From positions 620,001 to 684,000 of the forward strand of contig CAWBTE010000006.1 of assembly GCA_963791615.1 (NCBI GenBank): 64,000 nucleotides of DNA, read 5' to 3'. Made by a program: the position numbers and the translations under genes. Positions within the stretch are counted from its first letter, which is position 1; each line of letters starts with the position of its first letter. Below are positions 18,809 through 27,393 of this stretch, one piece after another. The notes beneath the pieces were generated by a model. That model ran no database searches. It worked only from the letters and a program-made list of their open reading frames with translations, and had not been told where the DNA came from. Origin of the DNA: CAILZL01 sp963791615 (GTDB lineage: Bacteria > Pseudomonadota > Gammaproteobacteria > Steroidobacterales > Steroidobacteraceae).

Positions 18809-21787
18809 CTAGAAACGAGCGGAGATACCTGCCGAGAATCGCCGACCGAGAACATCATAAGCGACCAAATCAGCCGCTCCTGGCGTCGGTCCGATTGGCG
18901 GATCTGCATCAAACAGATTCTGGATACCTGCCTGGAGTTCAATCCTGTCACCGAACTGATAACGTCCCATCAGGTCGTAATAACTCGCGGATTCTACGCC
19001 TGGCACGCGTGCAGCTGGTGTTACGACATTGGTAGCGCTTCCTACCGCTCCCGTGTACGTCCATGTCAGCGCCACATTGACGGGATTTGAATCATAACTC
19101 AGTGTTGTCTGCGTCTTCCATTTTGGATGAGTGGCAGTGAACGTATCAATCTGGGTGTTTCCAAATGTATTTGCGTAGTTTATGTAAGGACGATTGGCAA
19201 GATCCTGTATTTCATACTTTGGCACGTAAGAAACAGCCGTGCTCAAGCCAATTCTTCCCGGGCCATTACCGAGACCGAGGTCGCTCAAGCCGACCTTGTA
19301 GTCGAGCAGAATGTCTATTCCGGACGTACGGTAACCGGCCAGATTCAGTGCAGGTTCTGCCGGGAAGCTCAACACACCGTTAGCATCACGACTTAACAAG
19401 CTGCAGAAGTAATTGCTCTGCGAATACGACTGATTGGAACCATCGGCATTAAAACAGCGCTGCAAGGATACCGGGGTCGTGATGAATCCGACCGCTCCCT
19501 TTACGCTGATGCTGTAGTAATCAACAGACAATGACAGATCCGACAGCAGTGGGGATGCAAAAGACGACGTCAGCACAGTTCCGATTGTCCAAGTATCTGC
19601 AATCTCTTCGTTCAGATTTGGATTGCCTTGCTGGGATGTAGTGACTGTAGTGCCAGTAAATCGAAACGTATCGACCAGCCCAGCTGGAACACCTTGATTT
19701 ATGCAAAGCGTGCGAACCGCTGCAGCATTGGCTCCAGTCCGATAGCTGCTCGTTGAATCGCAGGGGTCACCCTGCCCCGTCGTGGTGGCGCCGATAGCGG
19801 TACTGACTGAACGACCACCGCCATACAGTTCACCGACGCTGGGAGCTCTAACCGCGCGCTGATAGCCGCCTCGAAAGCGCATTGGCTCTACAAGCTGCCA
19901 ATCTGCACTCGCCTTGTATGCAGACACACCACCAACCGAGTTGTAATCCGAGAATCGATACGCAAGATTCAGGCTAAGCGACTTAATGAGGGGCTTGTCA
20001 CGTAGAATAGGCAAGAGAGCTTCGGCGTACAGCTCTTTCACAGCTTCCTCGCCGCCAGAGTTCTGCACGGGCCTGGAGAAGAACACCTGACTGTAGGTCT
20101 GCTGATCATCGCCGCGGTAGGTGAAATCAAGACTTCTGTAACCCAGACCTGTCGCTAAACGCGCTTCACCGGCGGGCAAATCAAATATGCCACCCTCAAA
20201 ATTCACTTCGGCGCTCTGTTGGCTGAGCGTGGTAGTTTCCTTGAGTGTGCGCGCTATGTATGCGCGACAGGAATCAGATATCGGTGCAAATTCGAATGGC
20301 CGAAAGCCGCCGCTACAGGTGCTGACTCCACCATCAGCAGCGTTGAGTAATGTCTGCAGTGCGGTGATATTCACATAGTTGCTTGCATTGAGGTCGTATG
20401 TAGTACGACCAGAACTCCCTGACGCATCCCAAGTCCAATCCTTGAAATTCAGGCTGCCGCGAAGCCCCGCCGTCAACTGGCCAACCTGGTAGTCATAATT
20501 GAATACCTGGGGTCCGACACGATCGCCAAAGAACGAATAGTTGAAAGAAGCGCCCGGCGTTGGCCGCGAAGCCAGAACAGTTCGCAGGTCAGCCGGCAGA
20601 AACGGGTTTGTCACCGGAATAGTGGCCACTGGAGTGGTGCCATTCAGCGTGCCGCGCTGCTGGTTTGTTGCCTGGTAGTTAGTGTAGTTAATCTCAGCAT
20701 AGGCTGTCGTAGAGTCGGTCAACGAATAATCAAATGTACTGTACGCATTGTAACGACGCAGATCGTTAGATAGCGTACCAGCCTCATGGGGAGTCAGTGC
20801 AATGACAAACCCGGTGTTGCCGCGCTGCAAGCCAAATCCATTTGACTCCGTGAGACGCAGATTACGTGCAGGCCCGGTTGCAAACAGCGTCAGATCCGAA
20901 TTGATTGACAGGGCCTGACCCGGCGTTGGCGCCGCAGAGCCATATGAAGCAAACAATGTCGTTAGTGCAGCCTGTGTTGGCAAGTTGTTGCCACTGGGAG
21001 TAAATCGTCCCTGAGGCGGCGCATTGGTATCACCCGTCAAGTCGTAGAATCGACGGGCATCTCTGTAAGCAGGCTTTCGATCAAAAAATGAAAGCGAGAC
21101 CATAGCCTCACCACGATTGTCGGCAAACTTGCTACCGAGAAGCGCACTGACGGAGGTGCTCTGCCCATCCGATCGCGATGTGCGACCGTACTGTGCGTCA
21201 AGTTGCAATCCATCTATGGACTTTTTGGTAATCAGATTTACAACACCCGCAACTGCATCAGACCCGTAGACGGCCGATGCGCCCCCGCTGATAACTTCTA
21301 CACTGCTGATGATGTTGTTGGGTATGGTGTTCAAGTCAATTGCATGACCAAAAGGATCAGAAGGCTGCAGACGACGACCATTCAACAAGACCAGCGTACG
21401 AGCGATACCCAGGCCGCGTAGATTTAGATTGGCGCGCGCGCCGCGAGCCTGCTGATTCGCACCAGCCTGTGTCGCCGTACCGGACGATGCTGCGAATTGG
21501 GGCATCGCAGCCAAGGTATTGTCCAGCGTAGCCGGACCTTTTTGAGCGATCAGAGCCTCGCTTATCGTGGCGATTGGGCTTTCGGCAACAAAGTCCTGAC
21601 GTCGAATACGTGAACCTGTAACAACAATTTCCTCAAGTGCACCGCCAGACGACTCTGCAGCGGCGACTCGGCTAGTTTGTGTAGCTGTTGTCGACTGCGC
21701 AGCAGATTGCGCAACAGCAAGCCCTACGTGCGAACAGAGACTGGCATTGAGGGTTACCAGCAACCAAGAGCCCTTCTTCATCGTCAT
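18809..21787 (-). CDS. TonB-dependent receptor
   Basis: 992-residue outer-membrane receptor. GGGGAGA sits four to five bases before the ATG at 21787. A signal peptide ends about LAVAQS; a low-complexity Ala/Thr/Ser stretch leads to ALEEIVVTGSRIRRQDF, then the plug (AQKGPATLDNTLAAMPQF, LRGLGIARTLVLLNGRRL, GSDAVAGVVNLITKKS). The barrel ends in RRFSAGISARF with terminal Phe. It belongs to the same large receptor type as the one at 6438-9095 but differs in length and barrel, so it may import a different ligand or a larger form. It probably shares a transcript with the exported hydrolase downstream. Confidence 0.94.
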   Translation of the reverse strand: MTMKKGSWLLVTLNASLCSHVGLAVAQSAAQSTTATQTSRVAAAESSGGALEEIVVTGSRIRRQDFVAESPIATISEALIAQKGPATLDNTLAAMPQFAASSGTATQAGANQQARGARANLNLRGLGIARTLVLLNGRRLQPSDPFGHAIDLNTIPNNIISSVEVISGGASAVYGSDAVAGVVNLITKKSIDGLQLDAQYGRTSRSDGQSTSVSALLGSKFADNRGEAMVSLSFFDRKPAYRDARRFYDLTGDTNAPPQGRFTPSGNNLPTQAALTTLFASYGSAAPTPGQALSINSDLTLFATGPARNLRLTESNGFGLQRGNTGFVIALTPHEAGTLSNDLRRYNAYSTFDYSLTDSTTAYAEINYTNYQATNQQRGTLNGTTPVATIPVTNPFLPADLRTVLASRPTPGASFNYSFFGDRVGPQVFNYDYQVGQLTAGLRGSLNFKDWTWDASGSSGRTTYDLNASNYVNITALQTLLNAADGGVSTCSGGFRPFEFAPISDSCRAYIARTLKETTTLSQQSAEVNFEGGIFDLPAGEARLATGLGYRSLDFTYRGDDQQTYSQVFFSRPVQNSGGEEAVKELYAEALLPILRDKPLIKSLSLNLAYRFSDYNSVGGVSAYKASADWQLVEPMRFRGGYQRAVRAPSVGELYGGGRSVSTAIGATTTGQGDPCDSTSSYRTGANAAAVRTLCINQGVPAGLVDTFRFTGTTVTTSQQGNPNLNEEIADTWTIGTVLTSSFASPLLSDLSLSVDYYSISVKGAVGFITTPVSLQRCFNADGSNQSYSQSNYFCSLLSRDANGVLSFPAEPALNLAGYRTSGIDILLDYKVGLSDLGLGNGPGRIGLSTAVSYVPKYEIQDLANRPYINYANTFGNTQIDTFTATHPKWKTQTTLSYDSNPVNVALTWTYTGAVGSATNVVTPAARVPGVESASYYDLMGRYQFGDRIELQAGIQNLFDADPPIGPTPGAADLVAYDVLGRRFSAGISARF

Positions 21788-22096
21788 TTTCTCCCCAGAC
21801 TGTACTTGGCTGGCGAAATACTTTGCGCCCGCCTGAAATAACTTATAGCTATATATATCACACTCTCATAATTAAAAACTAGTCTTGTGGCGATTTAGAT
21901 TGAAAGCGCTTACCAACCAACTCATTGCCCCGCGCGTACCACGCAGTCGCCCACGTAGAAATTGACACGCCTGCCCAGCGTTTAGGTTAAGCAAAACGCC
22001 GGAATGCTCGCCTTGTTCAACTATTGCCACAGCATGTCGTAACAGCCTGGAATCGGCGATCGGCAGTCGCGGCGATCAATGCCCGAGGCCTTACGG
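21788..22096. promoter_or_regulatory. A+T-rich upstream region of the second TonB receptor
   Basis: About 309 bases without a gene. Positions 21838-21890 are A+T-rich (CTATATATATCAC, CATAATTAAAAACTAG), like the regions ahead of the first receptor and the dehydratase-like operon. The rest, to the GYD gene's stop, shows nothing recognisable. Promoter role inferred. Confidence 0.45.
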
Positions 22097-22393
22097 TCAC
22101 GGATAGCTCTGTAGAAACCAGCCGAATAACTGACCAAATCCACGCAAACGAGGCTGCAGGCTGCCCGTCTCGGTGAGGCTCTTGCAGGCGCCTTGTCCGC
22201 ACTCAACGACGGTGGCGTTTCGGTCTGCCCGAAACCTGATGTCAGCAGTGCCGAACGCGTACCAGAAGCCGTGCAGCTTTCCACCGACTGACTCGATGTA
22301 CTTTCGCGCAGCCTCGCGGCGATCTTCGGGGTTTTTCATCAATCGCGCCCAGGTCTCGGGGGCGTAGCTGAAGCGTGTCAAATAGAGAGCCAT
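22097..22393 (-). CDS. GYD domain-like protein
   Basis: 98-residue protein. The first half (MALYLTRFSYAPETWARLM, then DRREAARKYIESVGGKLHGFWYAFG) matches the GYD family of small cytoplasmic alpha/beta proteins of unknown function. The second half (RNATVVECGQGACKSL onward) keeps only a loose likeness to the family's PDN-x-SAAAL and GA-x-KS blocks and seems to be shortened, so an indel near codon 45-55 is possible. GGGAGG lies nine bases ahead of the ATG at 22393; the longer open frame upstream is GC-rich noise. It is the last gene before the tRNA cluster. Confidence 0.65.
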   Translation of the reverse strand: MALYLTRFSYAPETWARLMKNPEDRREAARKYIESVGGKLHGFWYAFGTADIRFRADRNATVVECGQGACKSLTETGSLQPRLRGFGQLFGWFLQSYP

Positions 22394-22715
22394 GGCGATC
22401 ATCCTCCCAACGAGTGTGGTCAGGGTCTTCGCGTCACCTTTAGCATAAGTGGTGCTTTGGAGGTCCACCCCCGCAAATCTCTCTCCTCGGGGTCCGGAAG
22501 ATGGCCTCCTCCCTGGCTCCCCCAGCGGCACCGGTCGCGCCGCCCCAATGACCAACCCGTCTGTCCGGGTGCGTACGGGCGGGGGCCCTTGAGGGGGTCC
22601 TTGGGGGCTTGCCGGGAGGGAGGGGGTGACTTCGAGGGATGGGGGTGTAAGGGTTACCCCTACGCCGTGCGCCCGCCGGGGCGTTACCGGGGGAGGTATC
22701 CCGCAGTCGGGAAAG
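22394..22715. other. G-rich intergenic stretch downstream of the tRNA cluster
   Basis: No gene seen. Between 22581 and 22653 the plus strand has eight or nine separate runs of three to five G with short spacers, a pattern able to form G-quadruplexes. Nearer the tRNA, TCCCG-ACTG-CGGGA can form a small hairpin on the minus strand right after the tRNA-Lys CCA end, which may help 3' processing or termination. No integrase or attachment repeat is visible. Confidence 0.5.
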
Positions 22716-22791
22716 TGGTGGGCCGCCTCGGACTCGAACCGAGAACCAAGAGATTAAGAGTCTCCTGCTCTACCAATTGAGCTAACGGCCC
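22716..22791 (-). tRNA. tRNA-Lys(CTT)
   Basis: The minus strand folds to a full cloverleaf: acceptor GGGCCGT/GCGGCCC, D arm AGCTCAATTGGTAGAGC, anticodon stem with loop CTCTTAA (anticodon CTT), and T arm CGGTTCGAGTCCG. CCA is encoded at 22718-22716. Last of four clustered tRNA genes. Confidence 0.95.
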
Positions 22792-22806
22792 AGCATTGCA
22801 CTGAGA

Positions 22807-22883
22807 TGGGGTGGACGATGGGACTCGAACCCACGACGGCCGGAATCACAATCCGGGGCTCTACCAACTGAGCTACGTCCACC
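22807..22883 (-). tRNA. tRNA-His(GTG)
   Basis: Cloverleaf with acceptor GTGGACG/CGTCCAC, D arm AGCTCAGTTGGTAGAGC, anticodon loop TTGTGAT (anticodon GTG), and T arm GGGTTCGAGTCCC. The G at the -1 position (22883) opposite the discriminator C (22810) is the identity element of tRNA-His. CCA is encoded. Confidence 0.96.
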
Positions 22884-22917
22884 AAAACGTAGTTTTGTCT
22901 GTCTTGCCGGGCGTCGC

Positions 22918-22994
22918 TGGCGCGCCCGGCAGGACTCGAACCTGCGACCCCCGGCTTAGAAGGCCGGTGCTCTATCCAGCTGAGCTACGGGCGC
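22918..22994 (-). tRNA. tRNA-Arg(TCT)
   Basis: Cloverleaf with acceptor GCGCCCG/CGGGCGC, D arm AGCTCAGCTGGATAGAGC, anticodon stem CCGGC/GCCGG closing loop CTTCTAA (anticodon TCT), T arm CAGGTTCGAGTCCTG, and encoded CCA. Confidence 0.95.
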
Positions 22995-23026
22995 TCGTTT
23001 CGCTACCCTTACAAGACACTGAAAAG

Positions 23027-23103
23027 TGGTCGGGGCAGCAGGATTTGAACCTGCGACCCTCTGCTCCCAAAGCAGATGCGCTACCAGACTGCGCCATGCC
23101 CCG
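23027..23103 (-). tRNA. tRNA-Pro(TGG)
   Basis: Cloverleaf with acceptor CGGGGCA/TGCCCCG, D arm GGCGCAGTCTGGTAGCGC, anticodon loop TTTGGGA (anticodon TGG), T arm CAGGTTCAAATCCTG, and encoded CCA. First of the four tRNA genes, 108 bases after cysS; this tRNA cluster beside cysS is also found in pseudomonads. Confidence 0.95.
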
Positions 23104-23211
23104 CCAGTTGCCATTCGTGTGAGGAACCGCCCCCGCACGGGACGCGGAATCATACGGATCGACCTGTGATGCGTCAAACGCAATTTGTGCCTGATCACAC
23201 CGAAAAAACAA

Positions 23212-24657
23212 CTATCTGCGTCGCCATGTCGTGCCTTGCGCACCATCTTCCAGTAATACACCTTGTGCAGAAAGCTCGTCACGTATCCGGTCTGACTCTT
23301 TCCAGTCCTTGGATTTGCGGGCCGCAGTGCGTTGATTGATCAATTCATCGATTTGCGCATCAGACAATACCGTGCCTTCGGTCTGGGTCGCCGCTCTGGC
23401 CGCTTTGACCGAATAGGCTTCGGGCCCGCGTTTTGGCGCCGCCTTGCGCAGGAAGATATCCGGCAGCTGCTGCGCGACGCCCAGCACCGCCGCCAGCGAC
23501 ACCAGTTCGCCTGCCAGCTGCGCGGCGTGTGGCAACTGCCCGGCCGCCTTGGCCACGTTGATTTCCCTGGCCAGCTGCTGCAACTCGGACAAGGCCAGCG
23601 GCGTATTGAAATCGTCATTCATGGCAGCGACGAAGCGGTCACTGGCGGCGCTACGCACCAGTTCATTGGGCAGATCCAGCCCGCGCAATGCCAGATAGAT
23701 GCGCTCCAGACCGGCATCGGCCTGATCGAGATTGTCCACCGAATAATTGATCGGGCCACGATAGTGACTGGACAACATGAAGAAACGGATCACTTCCGGA
23801 TCGCGCACCCAACCCAGCACTTCGCGGATGGTGAAGAAATTGCCCAGCGACTTGGACATTTTCTCGTTATCAATGCGCACAAAACCATTGTGCATCCAGT
23901 AGTTCACGAACGGCGCATCGCAGGCGCAGCAGGATTGCGCAATCTCGTTTTCATGATGCGGGAACATCAGATCCATGCCGCCGCAATGAATATCAAAATG
24001 CGGCCCGAGGAGCTGCGTCGACATCGCTGAACATTCAATGTGCCAGCCGGGGCGGCCCTGACCCCAGGGTGAATCCCAGGCAGGCTCACCGGGTTTGGAC
24101 GCCTTCCACAGCACGAAATCCAGCGGATCCTGTTTGGCTTCATTCACTTCCACGCGCGCACCGGCACGCAGGTCTTCCAGCTTCCTGCCGGATAATTTGC
24201 CGTAGTCGGCGAACTTTGACACTGAGAAATACACATCGCCATTGCCCGGTGCATAGGCATAGCCCTTGCGCACCAGCCGATTCGTCATGGACACAATGGC
24301 GGGCACGTATTCCGTGGCGCGGGGTTCATGATCGCCACGCTCCACGCCCAGCGCTGCATAGTCATCCCACATGGCGCGGATGAAGCGCGCGGTCAGCTCG
24401 GTAATGGATTCCTTGTTCTCCGCAGCACGCGTGATGATCTTGTCATCAATGTCGGTGATATTGCGTACAAAGGTCACCTGGTAGCCCAGCGAGCGCAGGT
24501 ATTTTCGCACCGTGTCGAACACGATCAGCATGCGTGCATGACCCAGATGGCAGTAGTCGTATACCGTGATGCCACAGGCGTACATGCGTACCGTGCCGGG
24601 CACCAGGGGTTTGAAGGTTTCTTTCTGGCCGCTGAGCGAGTTATGGATCTGCAACAT
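23212..24657 (-). CDS. cysS: Cysteinyl-tRNA synthetase
   Basis: Class I aminoacyl-tRNA synthetase that charges tRNA-Cys. From the ATG at 24657 (481 residues, usual length) the order is MLQIHNSLSGQKETF, the zinc-site cysteine in MYACGITVYD, the HIGH variant HLGH, the second zinc cluster around WHIECSAM and HCGGMDL, MFPHHENEIAQS, and the KMSKS loop (EKMSKSLGNF). The longer open frame to 24750 would add an unrelated extension. It is divergent from lpxH and followed by the tRNA cluster on the same strand. Confidence 0.97.
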   Translation of the reverse strand: MLQIHNSLSGQKETFKPLVPGTVRMYACGITVYDYCHLGHARMLIVFDTVRKYLRSLGYQVTFVRNITDIDDKIITRAAENKESITELTARFIRAMWDDYAALGVERGDHEPRATEYVPAIVSMTNRLVRKGYAYAPGNGDVYFSVSKFADYGKLSGRKLEDLRAGARVEVNEAKQDPLDFVLWKASKPGEPAWDSPWGQGRPGWHIECSAMSTQLLGPHFDIHCGGMDLMFPHHENEIAQSCCACDAPFVNYWMHNGFVRIDNEKMSKSLGNFFTIREVLGWVRDPEVIRFFMLSSHYRGPINYSVDNLDQADAGLERIYLALRGLDLPNELVRSAASDRFVAAMNDDFNTPLALSELQQLAREINVAKAAGQLPHAAQLAGELVSLAAVLGVAQQLPDIFLRKAAPKRGPEAYSVKAARAATQTEGTVLSDAQIDELINQRTAARKSKDWKESDRIRDELSAQGVLLEDGAQGTTWRRR

Positions 24658-24764
24658 GCTGGGTGAATCTATGGACAAAGGCACAATGAGCTTCAATGGT
24701 AACGAAAACCCTGCCCCGGCGCAGAACTTGCTGCACCTTTTCTGGCACACGCTAAACTGACGCG

Positions 24765-25492
24765 GTGACCACCCTCTTCGTTTCCGACATCCACCTCACC
24801 GGGCTGCAACCGGCCATTACCGCGCAATTTGCGGCCTTCCTGCGTGGCGAAGCCCGACAGGCCAGGCAGCTGTACATTCTTGGTGACCTGTTTGAATTCT
24901 GGGTGGGCGACGATGACCCTGACCCGACGTACTTGCAGATTCAGTCCGAATTACGCGCCCTGACACAAGCCGGCGTGGCCTGTTACGTCATGCATGGCAA
25001 TCGCGACTTTCTGCTCGGCAAGACATTCTGCGCCAACACCGGCTGCCAGTTGATTGCGGATGGCACGGTTATCGAGTTGTTCGGACAGCGCATCGTGTTA
25101 TGCCATGGCGACATCCTGTGCACCGATGATGTTTCCTATCAGCGCCTGCGCCGCATCGTGCGCAACCCGGTCATCCAGACAATATGTTACGCCTTTTGCC
25201 TCTCAAGCAGCGTGAACGCCTGGCCAGTCGCATGCGGATGGGCAGTCAGAAACACACGCAACAGGCTGCGGAAAGCATCATGGATGTCAACCAGCAGGCT
25301 GTTGCACGCTACCTGCAGGATGCGCAGGTTCGATGGTTGATTCACGGCCATACGCATCGACCCGGCATCCATCAACATACGCTCGGACAGGACACGGGCA
25401 CACGCTTGGTACTGGGAGACTGGCATGCGCAAGGTAGTGTTTTGCGCTGGTCTGAAACCGGTTATCAGCTGGTCACGTTGCCAAGGCTATAA
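24765..25492 (+). pseudogene. lpxH: UDP-2,3-diacylglucosamine hydrolase, frameshifted
   Basis: LpxH removes UMP from UDP-2,3-diacylglucosamine to give lipid X in lipid A synthesis at the inner membrane. The metallophosphoesterase motifs are all encoded: DIHLTG, GDLFEFWVGDD, MHGNRDF and CHGD in the first frame, and HGHTHRP in the second. The reading frame breaks at 25182-25185: the text ACA-AT-ATG-TTA needs two bases removed (a duplicated AT) to join RNPVIQT to MLRLLPLKQRERLASRM, which then aligns fully with LpxH. Start is GTG at 24765. As lpxH is normally essential unless lpxI or lpxG replaces it, this may be a sequencing error or a real slippage mutation. The 3' end overlaps miaE by 20 bases. 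Confidence 0.9.
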
Positions 25493-26114
25493 CAGGCAGC
25501 CCGGAGTGAAAGCGGAACTGCTCATCCGGAGTGGTCACCAATTCTGACTCCATGCCACGCAATTCTTGTAGCCGTGCCTGCCATTGGTCGGGATAACGCT
25601 GCTCGGCCAGGCGCAGATACAGACCGTGATGCCGCTGTTCCGACGCCGCCAGTCCCGCATAAAAACCTTGCAGGGGTTGTGACAAACGCGGCGCCAGTCC
25701 GATGAAACGCTCGCAGGAACGCGCTTCGATCAGCGCCCCGCATAACAGCAGATCCAGCAGACGTCCCGGTTCTTCACGACGTACCGCACGCCGCAGTCCT
25801 TCTCCATAACGCGCGGGTGACAGGCGGGTAAACGGCACCTTGAGTTCACGCATGAGTCGCTGCACCTGCTCGAAATGCCGCAGTTCCTCGCGTGCCAGAC
25901 GCGACATGCGTTCAGTCAGATCCATGTCTGCGTGATAAGTGAAGATCAATGACAGCGCAGTAGAAGCCGCTTTTTTCTCGCAATTCGCATGATCGACCAG
26001 CAATTCCCGCCAGCGCTCAGCCGCACAGTCAAACCAGGCTTCCGGGGTCGGCAGCAACAGCGTCCCGGCAAATACGGCAGGCAGCATCATGGGTTCAGGT
26101 TGCCGCGCTGGCAT
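25473..26114 (-). CDS. miaE: tRNA-(2-methylthio-N6-isopentenyladenosine-37) hydroxylase
   Basis: MiaE hydroxylates the isopentenyl group of ms2i6A37 in tRNA, using a diiron centre and oxygen. Of 213 residues, the ferritin-like iron ligands are visible in HANCEKKAAS, LAREELRHFEQV (E-x-x-H), LLCGALIEARSCERF and AASEQRHHGLYL (E-x-x-H). Oxygen dependence implies an aerobic organism. ATG at 26114 overlaps the kinase stop by 20 bases; the ATG pair at 26090 is an alternative, and neither has a strong ribosome site. The gene converges on lpxH. Confidence 0.92.
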   Translation of the reverse strand: MPARQPEPMMLPAVFAGTLLLPTPEAWFDCAAERWRELLVDHANCEKKAASTALSLIFTYHADMDLTERMSRLAREELRHFEQVQRLMRELKVPFTRLSPARYGEGLRRAVRREEPGRLLDLLLCGALIEARSCERFIGLAPRLSQPLQGFYAGLAASEQRHHGLYLRLAEQRYPDQWQARLQELRGMESELVTTPDEQFRFHSGLPVIALAT

Positions 26115-27348
26115 CCGCCATCAGACGCATCAGGCCGAGTGAAGCAATCAACTCGGGAGCACTCTGGTAGCGATGCTCCGGCTTCTTGGCCATCAGTCGA
26201 TGCAGCACTGGCTCCAGCCATGCCAGCGGCTTGGGTAATTCGGGCAGCGGTAAATGCCGATGCATGTAGATGACATTCATCGCCGAATCGGAGGTGTAAG
26301 GACGCTTGCGTGTAAGCAGCTCATAGAGCATGACACCCAGACTGTACAGATCACTGCGCACATCCACGGCCTCGCCGTGCCCTTGTTCGGGACTCATGTA
26401 GTACGGTGTGCCGAAAATGGTGCCGGCCACGGTAATGTCAGCGCTGGCGTGCAGCTGCTTGGCCACACCGAAGTCGATCAGCGCCAGTGAATCATCGGCG
26501 CGCAACATGATGTTGCCCGGTTTCAGATCACGGTGCAGCACGCCCACGGCATGCACTACCGACAAGGCACGCGCAATCTGCTCCACATAGGCCAGGGCTT
26601 CCCTGACACTGATGGCCTGCTGCATACGACGACGCAAGTCACCTTGTGGAAAATACTCCATGGCGATGAACGCATGGTCATCGGATACGCCGAAGTCATA
26701 GATATGCACGAGGTTAGGGTGATTGATGCTCGCCAGCAACTGGTATTCCTGCAGGAAGCGGTCATAACCTTCCGGTGAATCCGCCATATCCGGGTTATGC
26801 CCCAGCACCTTCAGCACCACCACCTCACCTTCCTTGATGCTTTCAGCAAGATAGACCTGCGAGGTGCCGCCTGATCCAAGACTCTGGATGTGCCGATGCC
26901 CGCGAATCTGCACCTCACCAAACTGACTGCGCTTGTCAGCATCCTGACGCGCGGCAAAACTGGTCAGATCCCGCTTGCGCTGTTCAAGGGCATCGTGCAT
27001 CGCGCCTGACAGCGCGCGATTGTTGATGCGCTCACGCAGAAAGCAGCTCTTTGCGCCCAGTTGCAACGCCGCTGACTCCTCTTCAGCAGTCACGCAGAAA
27101 AACAGGATGGGCGCAAAGCCGTGACGGGAAACCAGATCGCGCAACAATTCAATCCCGGCGCCACTACTGCACGCACCATCGAGCAGAACCAGCTCGTAGC
27201 CTGCAGCGACAAAGGCCTCATGAAACACACCGCGCGCAGTTGGAGAATATTGTTTGCAGATCACATCAGCCATGAACGCTTCGACGTGATGTTCGAGCAA
27301 TCTGACGAACTCGGGCTGATCGCTGACACACAATACCCTGATCGGCAT
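26095..27348 (-). CDS. Receiver-like domain fused to Ser/Thr protein kinase
   Basis: 417 residues. Residues 1-115 look like a response-regulator receiver: phosphoacceptor Asp57 (LVLLDGA), Asp10, and the conserved Thr (FFCVTAEE, T87), but the usual Lys before the last helix is Arg (CFLRE) and the paired acidic residue at 11 is Gln, so the phosphosite is degenerate. A Hanks-type kinase follows: glycine loop GSGGTSQVYLAE, K180, HRDLKPGN (D274, N279), DFG (D292), and GTPYYMSPEQ. No membrane segment or sensor tail is seen, so it is a soluble kinase that may be tuned through its receiver. Upstream of miaE on one strand. Targets unknown. Confidence 0.92.
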   Translation of the reverse strand: MPIRVLCVSDQPEFVRLLEHHVEAFMADVICKQYSPTARGVFHEAFVAAGYELVLLDGACSSGAGIELLRDLVSRHGFAPILFFCVTAEEESAALQLGAKSCFLRERINNRALSGAMHDALEQRKRDLTSFAARQDADKRSQFGEVQIRGHRHIQSLGSGGTSQVYLAESIKEGEVVVLKVLGHNPDMADSPEGYDRFLQEYQLLASINHPNLVHIYDFGVSDDHAFIAMEYFPQGDLRRRMQQAISVREALAYVEQIARALSVVHAVGVLHRDLKPGNIMLRADDSLALIDFGVAKQLHASADITVAGTIFGTPYYMSPEQGHGEAVDVRSDLYSLGVMLYELLTRKRPYTSDSAMNVIYMHRHLPLPELPKPLAWLEPVLHRLMAKKPEHRYQSAPELIASLGLMRLMADASAAT

Positions 27349-27393
27349 GCATTCTCCCTGAGCAGCTTGTGATCAACCGTTACCGACGCAAAC

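Noticed and set aside
22716..22791. tRNA-Lys as a proven island attachment site
   Set aside because: No integrase gene and no repeated tRNA 3' end are in the window, so only a suggestion can be made.
25184..25492. Programmed frameshifting in lpxH
   Set aside because: The break is a simple AT duplication with no slippery heptamer or downstream pseudoknot visible; mutation or sequencing error is simpler.
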